A stretch of DNA of 64,000 nt from Fischerella thermalis PCC 7521. Lineage in GTDB: Bacteria; Cyanobacteriota; Cyanobacteriia; Cyanobacteriales; Nostocaceae. The stretch covers positions 62,001-126,000 of the forward strand of contig NZ_AJLL01000023.1 of NCBI RefSeq assembly GCF_000317225.1, written 5' to 3'. A program made the position numbers and the translations under genes. Numbering within the stretch: position 1 is the stretch's first letter; each line of letters opens with the position of its first letter. Below, in pieces: positions 26,695 to 35,988 of the stretch. The notes beneath the pieces are model-generated. The model was given only the letters and a program-made list of their open reading frames with translations, did no database searches and was not told the origin of the DNA.

Positions 26695-27216
26695 CTAAAA
26701 GAATACATCAATTTGCATTCTGCCTGTGGTTTTTAGCCAGTTTTGGGCTTCAATGTAGTTGTTGGGAGCAAGGCGAATGGCTCTGATCCAATAATCAGCA
26801 GCTTTGTCAAACAGTGCTTCGCCACCGTCTTCGTCTCCTGCTTCTTTGGCTTTTTCACCCAAATAGTGGTAAATTACCGCAATGTTATTTAAGGCTTGTG
26901 GTAAGCGGGGATTGTACTCCAGTGCTTGGTGATATAACTCTAGAGCCTTTTCGTGTTCGCCGTTACTAGCGTAGATTAATCCCATGTTGTAGAGTATGTA
27001 ACCGCGATCGAGGGAATCATCTTCTAGTTCTAAGGCTTGTTTATAGTTATCTAAAGCTTCGGCGTATTCTCCTTCTGACTGCGCCGACATTCCATCTCTG
27101 TAATAAACAAAGGCTTCTTTGGCTCTTTTGTTAGCCGGCAAAATCTTCAGGATCAGATCTGCCATGACTGTAAAAGATTTATCGATAAAATTATCGTTTT
27201 TCTGAGTTCTTGGCAT
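26695..27216 (-). CDS. ycf3: photosystem I assembly protein Ycf3
   Basis: Ycf3 is a thylakoid-associated TPR protein needed for assembly of photosystem I. The 173-residue product begins [20 protein letters not shown] and has three TPR units (about residues 35-68, 72-105, 120-153): [41 protein letters not shown] and [20 protein letters not shown]. Length and ends match the plastid and cyanobacterial family. It is followed by gatC on the same strand. Confidence 0.97.
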   Translation of the reverse strand: MPRTQKNDNFIDKSFTVMADLILKILPANKRAKEAFVYYRDGMSAQSEGEYAEALDNYKQALELEDDSLDRGYILYNMGLIYASNGEHEKALELYHQALEYNPRLPQALNNIAVIYHYLGEKAKEAGDEDGGEALFDKAADYWIRAIRLAPNNYIEAQNWLKTTGRMQIDVFF

Positions 27217-27329
27217 AGGACGCCTCTATTGAGGTTGGGCTACTGGCTGGGCTTTTTTTAACTATTAGCTAATTTAACAGTTATCAGTTGTCAGTTGTCA
27301 GTTGTCGGTTGTGTGACTATTGATTAGAC

Positions 27330-28004
27330 TCAAATTTTGACTGGGGTAATGCACTCAGCGCTATTATTTTTAGGGCTGTTCACCAAGGTTGTTACAGGAT
27401 AGCTAGTCATCGCTTCTGATGGGTAGGGGTGCAGTAGTGGTTGTAGCAATTCCACGTCATGAACTTGGGGATCGAGCCATAAATCATAACTTTCCTGTTG
27501 GAGAATTACTGGCATACGATCATGAACCATTTGCAGTAATTCGTTAGCTTGGGTTGTCAAAATTGTACAAGATTTTATTCGTTCTTGTTCTGGAGATTGC
27601 CATTCCTCCCATAATCCTGCAAAACTAAAAGGTTTTCCATTCGACAGACGAAAATAATATGGCTGTTTTTTACCGTCTTGTTGTTGCCATTCGTAAAAGC
27701 CATCTGCTACCACTAAACAGCGTTGGCGCTTGAAAGCACGACGAAACGCTGGTTTTTCGGCTACGGTTTCTGCTCTAGCATTGATCAGCCTTGCTCCCAT
27801 GCTCTGATCTTTCGCCCATGAGGGTATTAAACCCCAACGTAATCGCTGAATTTCGCGCTTATTACCTTCAGAATTATACAAAACCACCAAAACCATTTGC
27901 GTAGGTGCAATGTTATATTGCGGCTTGAAATCAGGAATTTTTTCGACCTCAAATATTTGGGTTAAAACTTCTGGAAATACGCTTAAAGTAAATCTTCCAC
28001 ACAT
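27330..28004 (-). CDS. SOS response-associated peptidase (SRAP/HMCES/YedK family)
   Basis: A 224-residue SRAP protein. These proteins form a thiazolidine cross-link to abasic sites in single-stranded DNA via Cys2 after removal of Met1. The start MCGRFTL provides Cys2; the other family residues are visible in QYNIAPTQMV, LINARAETVAEKPAF, CLVVADGFYEWQ and MVHDRMPVIL (active-site His). It stands alone between ycf3 and the glutathione transferase, with no visible LexA-type site. Confidence 0.93.
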   Translation of the reverse strand: MCGRFTLSVFPEVLTQIFEVEKIPDFKPQYNIAPTQMVLVVLYNSEGNKREIQRLRWGLIPSWAKDQSMGARLINARAETVAEKPAFRRAFKRQRCLVVADGFYEWQQQDGKKQPYYFRLSNGKPFSFAGLWEEWQSPEQERIKSCTILTTQANELLQMVHDRMPVILQQESYDLWLDPQVHDVELLQPLLHPYPSEAMTSYPVTTLVNSPKNNSAECITPVKI

Positions 28005-28207
28005 TGTTTGATCCTTAATGACTGACTCGAATTAAACATTTCAATGATAAAAATAATACTTAAATAAAATTTGTTTTTCAGAGAATTTATTTCGTCTAGA
28101 ATTGCGGCATTTATAAAAATTTTATTCTGTTTATTAGTTTTTTTGAAAAACCATTGTATTTTGCTGCATCATAAATAATCAAAACCTTCATCTCACAATA
28201 TATTGGC

Positions 28208-28828
28208 ATGGAAACGCTAAGATTGTACGATTTTTTACCTTCAGGAAATGGCTACAAGATACGTCTTTTATTATCACAAATTGGTATGCCATTTGAGAGG
28301 GTAGAGGTGAATATCTTGAAAAATGAGACCCGAACACCAGAGTTTTTAAGTAAAAATCCGAATGGTAAAATTCCATTATTGGAGGTGAAACCAGATAAAT
28401 ATTTGGCAGAATCAAATGCCATATTAGTTTATTTGAGTGAAGGCACAGAATTTTTACCTTATGACCGCTTTTTACGAGCGCAAGTAATGCAATGGTTGTT
28501 TTTTGAACAGTGTAGCCTCAAGCCTTTTATTGAGCCATTAAGATTTTGGATTTCTATACTAGGTAAAGCAGAAGAATACAAGGAAGCCATAGAGCAAAAA
28601 CGTGAATCTGGTTATGCAGCCTTAAAACTGATGGAAAATCATTTACAGAGTCATAACTTTTTTGTTGGCGAACGTTATACTATTGCAGATATTGCATTGT
28701 TTGCTTACACTCATGTAGCTGATGAAGGTGGATACGATTTGAAACAATTTCCTGCTATCCAAGCATGGATTGAAAGAGTAAAAGCACAACCAAGATATAT
28801 CTCAATTAAAGAAGAATTACAGCATTGA
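28208..28828 (+). CDS. glutathione S-transferase family protein
   Basis: A 206-residue cytosolic GST-like protein. The thioredoxin-fold N-terminus is LRLYDFLPSGNGYKIRLLLSQ with a Ser as the likely glutathione-activating residue (no Cys), followed by NPNGKIPLLEV (cis-Pro) and AESNAILVYLSE (glutathione-contact ES); the helical C-terminal domain has ERYTIADIALFAYTHVAD. The true substrate is unknown. Start ATG at 28208 has no clear Shine-Dalgarno. A hairpin at 28855 follows it. Confidence 0.9.
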   Translation: METLRLYDFLPSGNGYKIRLLLSQIGMPFERVEVNILKNETRTPEFLSKNPNGKIPLLEVKPDKYLAESNAILVYLSEGTEFLPYDRFLRAQVMQWLFFEQCSLKPFIEPLRFWISILGKAEEYKEAIEQKRESGYAALKLMENHLQSHNFFVGERYTIADIALFAYTHVADEGGYDLKQFPAIQAWIERVKAQPRYISIKEELQH

Positions 28829-28854
28829 TTTGTTCATATAATTTGCATCTACCA

Positions 28855-28889
28855 ACTCGTTTTCTAGCATCAGCAGAGAAAACGAGTTT
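28855..28889 (+). terminator. hairpin after the glutathione S-transferase gene
   Basis: aactcgttttct pairs perfectly with agaaaacgagtt over 12 bp across an 11-base loop, 26 bases after the stop codon. The following T content is moderate (tgttgtattt), so an intrinsic terminator is likely but not certain. The remaining bases up to 29073 hold nothing recognisable. Confidence 0.6.
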
Positions 28890-29073
28890 GTTGTATTTCA
28901 GAGTAGTTTTAATCGTTTATTGGGTTGTTGTGATAAGCATCATATCTGGTGAATGTCAACCATAGCGGGTATTGCCGAGCTTATAAAGCTATGTTTGGTT
29001 TACTCCCATTCTCTCATTGAAATTTTTCACCGATTCTGATTCTTGCTTAATTTTGTTTGAATGTTATGTGGCT

Positions 29074-29301
29074 TTATAAATCAGTGTCTATTTCAATTAG
29101 TTTTTGTCTTGATGATAACCCAGACTTAATTCTAATCCTAGATTGTGGGACATGAAAATTTTCAGATAAAACTTTTATTAATTCTTCATTTGCTTTACCA
29201 TCAACAGGTGGTGATTTTAAATAAACAATCAGACTGCGATCGGCAGCTTCTTCTATTTTTTGCATCTTTGAGTTTGGTTTAACTTTGACCTTTATTTGCA
29301 T
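29074..29301 (-). CDS. DUF167 (YggU) family protein
   Basis: A 75-residue protein of the DUF167/YggU family: [12 protein letters not shown] start, then [19 protein letters not shown], the hallmark of this fold, and [18 protein letters not shown]. Function unknown in the family. It overlaps the end of the upstream DUF2809-type gene by 23 bases, a tight translational coupling. Confidence 0.85.
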   Translation of the reverse strand: MQIKVKVKPNSKMQKIEEAADRSLIVYLKSPPVDGKANEELIKVLSENFHVPQSRIRIKSGLSSRQKLIEIDTDL

Positions 29302-29692
29302 AACTCTTTCCTTGTAATTGTCGCAGCCACAACCAACCTAAAAAACAGCCTACTACGTAATGAGGAAAATCCCACCAAGCAAAGGTTGTACCTAGAAGTA
29401 GTTTACCTACCAAAGTAGCGCGAATTTGCTCTAAAAAAGGAGGATGCCATAGTTGTAGAAACTCTAATATACAGGTAATGATAAAGACCCATAAGGGAAT
29501 TTGAATAGTAGCTTTTGAACTCCGTAAAAATAAAAATGCAAACAAGCACCAAAATATTTCGTAGAAAACAGCAGCCCCATAATCATTGAACCATTTTTGA
29601 GCAAAACCAGTATAGTTTTTAAATAAAAAGCCAATCCCTGTAACGATGAGCAAAGAAATTATTATATAGAGGTCTTGTGTTTTTTTTGACAC
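29279..29692 (-). CDS. DUF2809-family membrane protein
   Basis: A 137-residue integral membrane protein with four hydrophobic segments (about residues 9-26, 40-58, 64-80 and 107-124). The [22 protein letters not shown] and [18 protein letters not shown] segments match the DUF2809 family. Function unknown. Its 3' end overlaps the DUF167 gene by 23 bases. Upstream, at 29702-29760, is a run of aaaatta-type heptamers rather than a clear promoter. Confidence 0.8.
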   Translation of the reverse strand: MSKKTQDLYIIISLLIVTGIGFLFKNYTGFAQKWFNDYGAAVFYEIFWCLFAFLFLRSSKATIQIPLWVFIITCILEFLQLWHPPFLEQIRATLVGKLLLGTTFAWWDFPHYVVGCFLGWLWLRQLQGKSYANKGQS

Positions 29693-29887
29693 GCTTTTCT
29701 CAGGGTTCGGGACAAGTCAATTAAAAATTAAAAATTGAAAATTAAAAATATAAACTTTACAATTCTTAATTTTTTTTAGCCCCTCCTATGAAAAAAATGG
29801 ATGTAGGCACAGAAACTCTACGTTCCTTTGTGTTGACTCTACGTCCCTGTGCGTTTAAAAACGGTATGATTTTAGGCAAAGCTGCAC

Positions 29888-30433
29888 TTAAGGTTGGTTT
29901 GGATTCCCGTTGCCAATCACAGAAATTTTATGTCGGTATACTAATTCACCGCCGTACCAACCGGAAATGCCAAGAAGTGTAGCTACAAGTACTGAGATTA
30001 CGAGTCCCCAAGGTAGTACAGCAGATATGGGGTTATTCCAACGTAATACTAGGTTGATAATCGTCAGCACCAAAGCACTCACGTTCAGGATTAAGTGCGC
30101 CCAACCAGCAGTACGCTTACGGACTCGTCCGATTCTTAAAAAGTCCATAAGCCCGGTTAGGGCTGCTGCTACACCACCCACCAAGCCAGCAGCGATTAAC
30201 CAAAAAGAACCCCTTGCCCAAAAACTATCATCTGTGAACCAGAAGACTGCATCAGTTAACAAGGCCCCTACAAGAAAAGCAATTGGGAATTGTACAAGAA
30301 TAGGATGGATGGGATGACCTGCAACTGCTACAGTACTAGGTACACCAGTGTCACGAAATTCTCTATCGTCACTTTCCAAAAAGGCTGGAATATTAGGATA
30401 GGGTGTAGAGCTTCTTTCTTGAGTTTCAGACAT
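29888..30433 (-). CDS. DUF2231-family membrane protein
   Basis: A 181-residue membrane protein with four transmembrane segments after a 40-residue Ser/Pro-rich cytoplasmic N-terminus. The motif VAGHPIHPILVQFPIAFLVG with its two histidines is the DUF2231 signature; it may bind a metal or haem, but no function is established. Other segments: LVGGVAAALTGLMDFLRI and GWAHLILNVSAL. It is divergent from the hemerythrin gene at 30700. Confidence 0.85.
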   Translation of the reverse strand: MSETQERSSTPYPNIPAFLESDDREFRDTGVPSTVAVAGHPIHPILVQFPIAFLVGALLTDAVFWFTDDSFWARGSFWLIAAGLVGGVAAALTGLMDFLRIGRVRKRTAGWAHLILNVSALVLTIINLVLRWNNPISAVLPWGLVISVLVATLLGISGWYGGELVYRHKISVIGNGNPNQP

Positions 30434-30699
30434 TACGAATCAATCTCCAGTTCAACTATCCTTGAGTCAATCTAGAAAAGTGAAAAAGGAATTTTATCTA
30501 TCTGGCGGTGGAGGTATAGTTTTCGTAGTTATCTATCTCAATGTATAGATATATTTTTCTTTTTAAAATTATCCTAAAAATGAAATTTTTATCTCCTTGG
30601 TTTTGAGGTTATCGTTCAAAAGAAAGATGGTACTCCCTGAAACCTTTATGTAACCTAAGAAAAGTAAGGAGACAAATTTATTTTAGAGGGGAATACAAA

Positions 30700-31734
30700 A
30701 TGGTTGTCGCTCTGGATGATGCTAAGCGTTCTGCTATTGCCATGAAACTGGCGGATATGAAAACAATTCAAGAGTTGCTAATTCAAAATGAAGAACAGTT
30801 TTTAAAGGAAATTAACGATAACGAAATTGCCGATCACTTCCGGAAAATGCTCGAAGATGATCGCAAAAATAAGGGCGTTCTGGAAACAGTTAATGTGCAA
30901 TATGGCATTCAAGCCGAGCCAGAAAAAACATTTACAGAAATGATTAATAAGGTTCGGCAATTGATGCAAGGCTCTGAATTAAGCTTGTATGAAAAAGTAT
31001 TTCAGCATGAATTATTAAAGCATCAACAAGTAATGTCCGGCTTGACAATTCACAAAGCAGCACAAAAAGTTGGTGCGGATGTGATGATGGCGATTGGGCC
31101 TTTAAATACTGTTAACTTTGAGAACCGCGCTCACCAAGAACAACTCAAAGGTATCTTGGAAATCTTAGGTGTTCGTGAACTCACTGGACAAGACGCAGAC
31201 CAAGGCATTTGGGGACGCGTACAAGATGCTATGGCAGCATTAAGCGGTGTTGTAGGTAGTGCTGTTACCCAAAGTAGTGATAAAAGCGATATGAACATCC
31301 AAGATGTTATTCGCTTGGATCACAACAAAGTTAACACCTTGTTCACTGAATTATTGGCAAGTAATAATCCTCAAAAAATCCAAGAATACTTCGGTCAAAT
31401 TTACAAAGACTTGACCGCTCATGCTGTAGCTGAAGAAGAAGTAGTCTACCCAAGAGTGCGTTCTTTCTACGGTGCAAGTGAAACTCAAGAATTGTATGAC
31501 GAACAAGCCGATATGAAGCGGAGATTAGAGGAAATTAAAGCTATTGATCCCTCTTCTTCTCAATTCAAAGATAAAATTAGACAGCTCATGGATGTTGTCG
31601 GCGACCACATTCGTCAAGAAGAAAGCACAATGTTTGCTGCTATTCGCAATAACTTGAGTAGCGATGAAAGTGAGCAATTAGCTACCCAATTCAAAGCTGC
31701 TAAGCAAAGAATCCAAGAGAAAGCAGCTAAGTAG
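30700..31734 (+). CDS. hemerythrin HHE-domain protein
   Basis: A 344-residue cytoplasmic protein. The N-terminal 175 residues are helical with a ferritin-like look (IADHFRKMLEDDRKNKGVLE, then FQHELLKHQQVM), and the C-terminal 140 residues are an HHE hemerythrin domain with diiron ligands in VIRLDHNKVN, LTAHAVAEEEVVYP and GDHIRQEESTMF. Such proteins are proposed to sense or store oxygen or iron or to repair damage. A good ribosome-binding site (AGAGGGG) lies before the ATG. Two miniature elements follow directly after its stop codon. Confidence 0.88.
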   Translation: MVVALDDAKRSAIAMKLADMKTIQELLIQNEEQFLKEINDNEIADHFRKMLEDDRKNKGVLETVNVQYGIQAEPEKTFTEMINKVRQLMQGSELSLYEKVFQHELLKHQQVMSGLTIHKAAQKVGADVMMAIGPLNTVNFENRAHQEQLKGILEILGVRELTGQDADQGIWGRVQDAMAALSGVVGSAVTQSSDKSDMNIQDVIRLDHNKVNTLFTELLASNNPQKIQEYFGQIYKDLTAHAVAEEEVVYPRVRSFYGASETQELYDEQADMKRRLEEIKAIDPSSSQFKDKIRQLMDVVGDHIRQEESTMFAAIRNNLSSDESEQLATQFKAAKQRIQEKAAK

Positions 31735-31740
31735 TTAACA

Positions 31741-31927
31741 TATCATGTTCGCTTAAATACTTATACTGTCCTGTGGGCTGGTAATAGGTAATGGGTAATT
31801 GGTGAGACTACTTCTTGCCGTCTTGGCTTCTGTCGAGATGGCAAAGTAGCGAACCCGAAGGGTAATCGGAAAAACCAATGACCAACACCGAAGCGTAAAA
31901 TTGTAAGCAATTAACCGAACTTGATAT
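31741..31927 (-). mobile_element. 187-bp miniature inverted-repeat element, copy 2
   Basis: Inverted relative to the copy at 7577-7763 and about 97% identical (about five differences, same length). It is flanked by CA on both sides (31739-31740 and 31928-31929), consistent with a 2-bp target duplication. It begins 6 bases after the hemerythrin gene stop codon. The mirror-image termini are tatcatgttcgcttaa at the left and ttaaccgaacttgatat at the right. Confidence 0.8.
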
Positions 31928-32007
31928 CACTTTGGATCACTATGTTTTGTAGGGGTGTATAGCCATACCCCTACAGCTTTTTATTTGAAAATAAAAAAAG
32001 ACCAATA

Positions 32008-32128
32008 ATATCAAAGCTGGCTAATTGCTTACGATATAAAGCTTGAACATTGGGTATGGCTAAAAAATAACCAATTACCCATTACCGATCTCAACTAATA
32101 ATACAAGTATTCAAGCGGACATAACATA
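32008..32128 (+). mobile_element. shortened, diverged copy of the miniature element
   Basis: Left end atatcaaagctggctaattg and right end acaagtattcaagcggac match the termini of the 187-bp element, but the interior is shorter (121 bases) and differs. The right end overlaps the last codons and the stop codon of the FAD oxidoreductase at 32111. With copy 2 it fills the 376-base space between two genes. Confidence 0.6.
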
Positions 32129-33658
32129 ACCAATATCCTGAAGCATTTGTAAATGCTTACTAACAGGTGCAAGTGTATTGGCAGTAATCATACCGCTAGC
32201 GGCAACTGCTGGTAGACCAATACCAGGAAATGTCGAATCTCCACAACATAGCAGCCCTTTTAGAGGTGTAGTGGAACCAGGAAAGAAACCTTTTCCGGCT
32301 GGGATGGCTGGGCCATAGGAACCTCGGTGACGGCGTAAAAATCGTTCGTGGGTGAGGGGTGTACCCACAAGAGTAACATTACAACGCGATCGCACATCGG
32401 GAATAATTCGTTCTAAGGCTTTCCACATCACCTCTGCGCGTTTTTGCTTTTGTTGCTGATATTCTTGGCTGTTTCTGTTCATTCCCTGCCACAATGCATA
32501 CGGTTCATTACCAGGAGTGTAGGCGTGAATCACATGCTTTCCTGGGGGTGCGAGCGATGGGTCTAAAATAGATGGAATCGATACCAAAACAACGTTTTGC
32601 TCGGCGGTAACACCTCTTTCCCAATCGTTGACTATGATATGATGACAAGCCAAATTAGGGCGCAGTTCTTGGGCATCAATACCTAGATGTAGATGCATAA
32701 AGCTATCACATTCTGGTGTGTTGGCTCGTTGTTGAAACGATTTTGGCAAAGCTGTTTTGGGCAATAATTTCAGTGTATCCCATACCGATGCATTAGATAT
32801 GACAGCCCGACGCGCCCGGATCACCTTGCCATGACGCAAACGCACACCTGTAGCACGGTTATTTTCTACAAGCACTTGTTCGACATGAGCATTGAGTATT
32901 AACTGACCGCCATATCGTTGCAGTCCTCGTACCAGTGCATCTACAATCGCACCACTACCACCCACTGGATAATCCAGTACCACACCTGGTCGATACCAAT
33001 CTGCAAACATAAATGCCATCTCTGCGGCACTAGTTCCATTTGCTGGTATTCCAGAAAGCAGAAAACAAAGCAAATCTAGCCAGTTACGAATAAAAGGATC
33101 ACGAACAACACCATCTATGATTTGGCTAAAAGCCCTGGTCAATTTGGTGATATTAGGCCCATGGCGCGCCATAGATAATGCAAATTGACCCACTGTGATT
33201 GTTGCACCCAAATCATAGCGCACTGCTGCTGGGGGAATTGCTACAGCTGCCTTAGCTAGGGGTTCCATTATACGTTGCAGATGACGCCATTCAGCTACAG
33301 CATCCTGACCACGCAGTTGGGAAAGAACTTCAAAAAATTGGTCATCGCCGACGGTGGTGTCAAAATCTCCTTCTGGGAGACAACAACCCCATGTATCGTA
33401 TGTCACCCATGTTAAATCCTCTGCGATCGCATCTAGTACTTGTCGCAGGGGGTTGGCAGAGGGTTTGTAAGATAGTCCAGAATAAAGGGATGGTCCAGAG
33501 TCAAACTTGAATCCATGACGCTCAAAAGCATGAGCAGCACCACCAGCGATAGAATGGCTCTCACAAACGATGACATCAAAGCCATATCGTGCTAGCAATG
33601 CTGCACAACTCAAACCACCAATCCCGCTACCAATAACAACTATATCTGCAATGTCCAT
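32111..33658 (-). CDS. FAD-dependent oxidoreductase, carotenoid isomerase/desaturase-like (paralogue 2)
   Basis: A 515-residue paralogue of the protein at 9740-11308 with the same plan: IVVIGSGIGGLSCAALLARYG, CESHSIAGGAAHAFERHGF, DSGPSLYSGLSY, the mid-region EMAFMFADWYRPGV and YPVGGSGAIVDALVRGL, and the C-terminal GLLCCGDSTFPGIGLPAVAAS. It belongs with carotenoid-active flavoproteins, substrate unknown. ATG at 33658 is chosen since the family begins right before the dinucleotide fold; the frame is open 42 codons further upstream with no homology. Its last five residues (YVMSA) are encoded within the end of a miniature element. Confidence 0.88.
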   Translation of the reverse strand: MDIADIVVIGSGIGGLSCAALLARYGFDVIVCESHSIAGGAAHAFERHGFKFDSGPSLYSGLSYKPSANPLRQVLDAIAEDLTWVTYDTWGCCLPEGDFDTTVGDDQFFEVLSQLRGQDAVAEWRHLQRIMEPLAKAAVAIPPAAVRYDLGATITVGQFALSMARHGPNITKLTRAFSQIIDGVVRDPFIRNWLDLLCFLLSGIPANGTSAAEMAFMFADWYRPGVVLDYPVGGSGAIVDALVRGLQRYGGQLILNAHVEQVLVENNRATGVRLRHGKVIRARRAVISNASVWDTLKLLPKTALPKSFQQRANTPECDSFMHLHLGIDAQELRPNLACHHIIVNDWERGVTAEQNVVLVSIPSILDPSLAPPGKHVIHAYTPGNEPYALWQGMNRNSQEYQQQKQKRAEVMWKALERIIPDVRSRCNVTLVGTPLTHERFLRRHRGSYGPAIPAGKGFFPGSTTPLKGLLCCGDSTFPGIGLPAVAASGMITANTLAPVSKHLQMLQDIGYVMSA

Positions 33659-33928
33659 TAGACATCGGAAGTCTATTATTTTATTTGAAAAAGGGGTGCG
33701 TTGCAGAGAAAGCAAGATGTTTTTGAATTGTTGTAAACGAAAAAATTTAACTTCTTCGCGCACTTCGCGTTTAACGCGGTTCAAGAATCCATCCCGATTT
33801 TATGCAACGCCCAAAATTTTTCACCCTAGTGTATGCAGTTCGTGGAGGTTACTTGATTACTAGGGATGTGAGGGAATGAGGATGTAAGCGTGAATTTGAT
33901 TTTCTTCTATACCTCCACACCTTTACAC

Positions 33929-34246
33929 TCATCTTTGAGGGGCTTTATTTACCTCTTGGGCCATTTTACGAAAATAATCCATCTTGGGGTCGGGACGGCG
34001 ACGAGCTGTGATTGTAGGTTCTGGCGTAATCTTTGATTTAGGTTCACTAACTTTCTGGCTCTGAGATGATTTGATGGTGTTGGCGTCGTCGCTTTCTAAG
34101 AAATAGCCAGGATTGGAGAACCCGAATATCCTAGCCAAAAAACCAAATATTTGAGAAAAGATGTTTCTCATCAAACTAAAGAACTGATATAAAAGACCTT
34201 CTAGGCGAATAAAGAAGTTTCTAATGATTTGCATTAAACCAGACAT
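33929..34246 (-). CDS. conserved-looking hypothetical protein with N-terminal amphipathic/hydrophobic region
   Basis: A 105-residue protein. The N-terminal 45 residues are rich in Phe, Ile and Leu with scattered Arg (IIRNFFIRLEGLLYQFF, IFGFLARIFGF), suggesting a membrane-surface helix; the C-terminal half is polar, Ser/Pro-rich and basic (TARRRPDPKMDYFRKMAQ). A good AGGAGG lies 7 bases before ATG at 34246. I cannot assign a function; it looks like a short thylakoid- or membrane-associated cyanobacterial protein. Confidence 0.7.
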   Translation of the reverse strand: MSGLMQIIRNFFIRLEGLLYQFFSLMRNIFSQIFGFLARIFGFSNPGYFLESDDANTIKSSQSQKVSEPKSKITPEPTITARRRPDPKMDYFRKMAQEVNKAPQR

Positions 34247-34576
34247 GGCACTGCCTCCTGATTAAAGCTTATTATTATTTTGACTTATAGCATTTTTCTT
34301 GTCATGTTCCTATCTGTATACCTATGTACTACCAAATAACTAACCAAGGAACACTAAGCTTTGTGTCCCTCGGTTAGAAGTGAAGCGATCGCACCCACAG
34401 GAGAATTACCATGACATTGAAAAGGCGATTGAAGTTGCTGTCAGTAAGTATGGATTACAATTTCTTGCTTAGCAAAATTATAGCGGTTTGCAATTGGGTG
34501 TAAGTAGCTGGCAAAATTAATTTCATCGTGACTTGCAAATTAATAAGCTTTGGAGTCGATTTGAATGAAATAATTT

Positions 34577-34685
34577 GGGTGTTGCATAAAATGGAGATGA
34601 ATGATGAACCGCCATAGACGCCAAGAGCGCCAAGAATTAAGTTTTTCAACTAAAAGAGAAAATAAAATCATCCCGCTTTCTCTGC
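34577..34685 (+). repeat. dispersed direct repeat D1 (109 bp)
   Basis: Starts gggtgttgcataaaatgg and ends ctttctctgc. It is repeated in the same orientation at 40580-40679 with one substitution and a 9-base deletion. It contains cgccaagagcgccaagaa, a GC-rich cousin of the palindromic repeat arms. It lies in the 836-base space between the genes at 34246 and 35083. The bases around 34400-34475 hold a short frame reading KAIEVAVSKYGLQFLA that may be a gene fragment. Confidence 0.8.
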
Positions 34686-34777
34686 GACGCCATAATTTGC
34701 ATAGGCACTTAGATATTTGAGAAAACGAACACAGATGCACACAGATGGACACCGATGAAGTAAAAAGGTGATTAACT

Positions 34778-35075
34778 ATGGGTTTAAGCTTTTGCAGATT
34801 AATTTCCCTTTTAATGGGCCTTGGGGAAATGACGCAAGCATATTCGGAACTGGGGCACAAACTTTCCGAAACTCCAGGTTTGTTGTGGAAAATATGGATA
34901 GAAAATTCTAATGATGGAGAAACGGGAGGAATTTATTTGTTTGAGGATGTATCTTAACTAGATGCATTCCTCACAGAACATATAACACGTTTAAAATCTT
35001 TAGCAATTTGATGTCAATGAATCGTTGACTCAAATTACTGGAGAAAAGCTGAATTGGCCAACTTTTTCATCATAG
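34778..35075 (+). pseudogene. YdhR-like small monooxygenase pseudogene
   Basis: Successive frames read LLQINFPFNGPWGN, then MTQAYSELGHKLSETPGLLW, KIWIENSNDGETGG, IYLFEDVS, a taa, LDAFLTEHITRLKSLAI, a tga, and DVNESLTQITGEKLNW, ending at 35073-35075. This is the complete order of a YdhR/putative monooxygenase protein of about 100 residues (dimeric ferredoxin-like fold), broken by frameshifts at each end and by one in-frame stop. It is therefore a recent-looking pseudogene. A short acacagatg repeat (about 34730-34750) precedes it. Confidence 0.7.
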
Positions 35076-35082
35076 GCGATCG

Positions 35083-35988
35083 CTAGTTAATCGGTACAGC
35101 GACATTTTTCAGCACATTCATCGGTCCGTGTTGTTTGAGAGTCTGCATTTGTTGCTCGTTTCGCACAAAAAAAGTCCCAGCAAATCCTAGTGAGTTGACT
35201 GGTATAGATGCAAAACATTCTTGCGACCTCGGTACGAGCAGCATCCATTCTCGTGTTACCAAAAGATTGTAAGCTTTCGATTGTTTTTCTCCTAAGCCTA
35301 CTGCCTTTAGTAGAGTATGATAATACTCTAACGTTACTTGAGCAGCTGTAAATGGCGACTTCTGCCACAGAGAATTTAGCGGTGCAAAAGCATGTACAAA
35401 ATCAAATCCTGGTAGAGTTGCGATCGAGTTATGAAATTGTGCAAATTTGATCAGAGGTGCAATTGGTAGCTGCAATCCTGCTGTAGGTGTCAGTGGTAAT
35501 GGTACAAGTTGCAAGTGTTTGTGTCGCTGACTAGCACCAGCAATCTTACCAGAATTATAAAATGCTAACCCATCAAATTCAGCCATGCACGCCCACATAG
35601 CGGCAAAATCTGCTAAAGTCAGTAAACTTTCTTGTTCTTCAAAGGCACGGGTAATCAATAGCAAGTGATATTTAGCAACGTTGTATTTATTTAAAATACA
35701 CACGTGGGTATCAGAAATATCTGCAACAAATAGATCCTGTTCGTAGGGAAGAAAAGGATTAAAATCTTTGGCAGAGGAATTGTTTTGTTTTTCTTGTTTC
35801 TGCTTGAGTTCATCCTTACGAGCTAGGCTAGACACAATCCGTACCAAAAAGCAAACACCGTTTTGCTCGATAAATTCCGATTCTGTCGGGATTGAAACCA
35901 AAGCATTAGTAGCAAGAGCATGTTCAGTCTGCTGTTTAATTCTTGTCCAGAATGTGCCAGCTGGCAGTAATATTTTTCCCTGTGCCAT
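35083..35988 (-). CDS. ATP adenylyltransferase (Ap4A phosphorylase)
   Basis: A 301-residue enzyme of the Ap4A phosphorylase branch of the HIT superfamily, which splits diadenosine tetraphosphate with phosphate to ATP and ADP. The catalytic HIT-like triad is in GASQRHKHLQLVPLPL (HxHxQ form); other family segments are NPFLPYEQDLFV, KYNVAKYHLLLITR and YNLLVTREWMLLVPR. Length matches the cyanobacterial and yeast APA-type enzymes. It stands alone, with about 200 bases of STRR-rich leader upstream. Confidence 0.92.
   Translation of the reverse strand: MAQGKILLPAGTFWTRIKQQTEHALATNALVSIPTESEFIEQNGVCFLVRIVSSLARKDELKQKQEKQNNSSAKDFNPFLPYEQDLFVADISDTHVCILNKYNVAKYHLLLITRAFEEQESLLTLADFAAMWACMAEFDGLAFYNSGKIAGASQRHKHLQLVPLPLTPTAGLQLPIAPLIKFAQFHNSIATLPGFDFVHAFAPLNSLWQKSPFTAAQVTLEYYHTLLKAVGLGEKQSKAYNLLVTREWMLLVPRSQECFASIPVNSLGFAGTFFVRNEQQMQTLKQHGPMNVLKNVAVPIN

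Noticed and set aside
29788-30317. Plus-strand frames opposite the DUF2231 gene
   Set aside because: Shadows of a clear membrane-protein gene on the minus strand.
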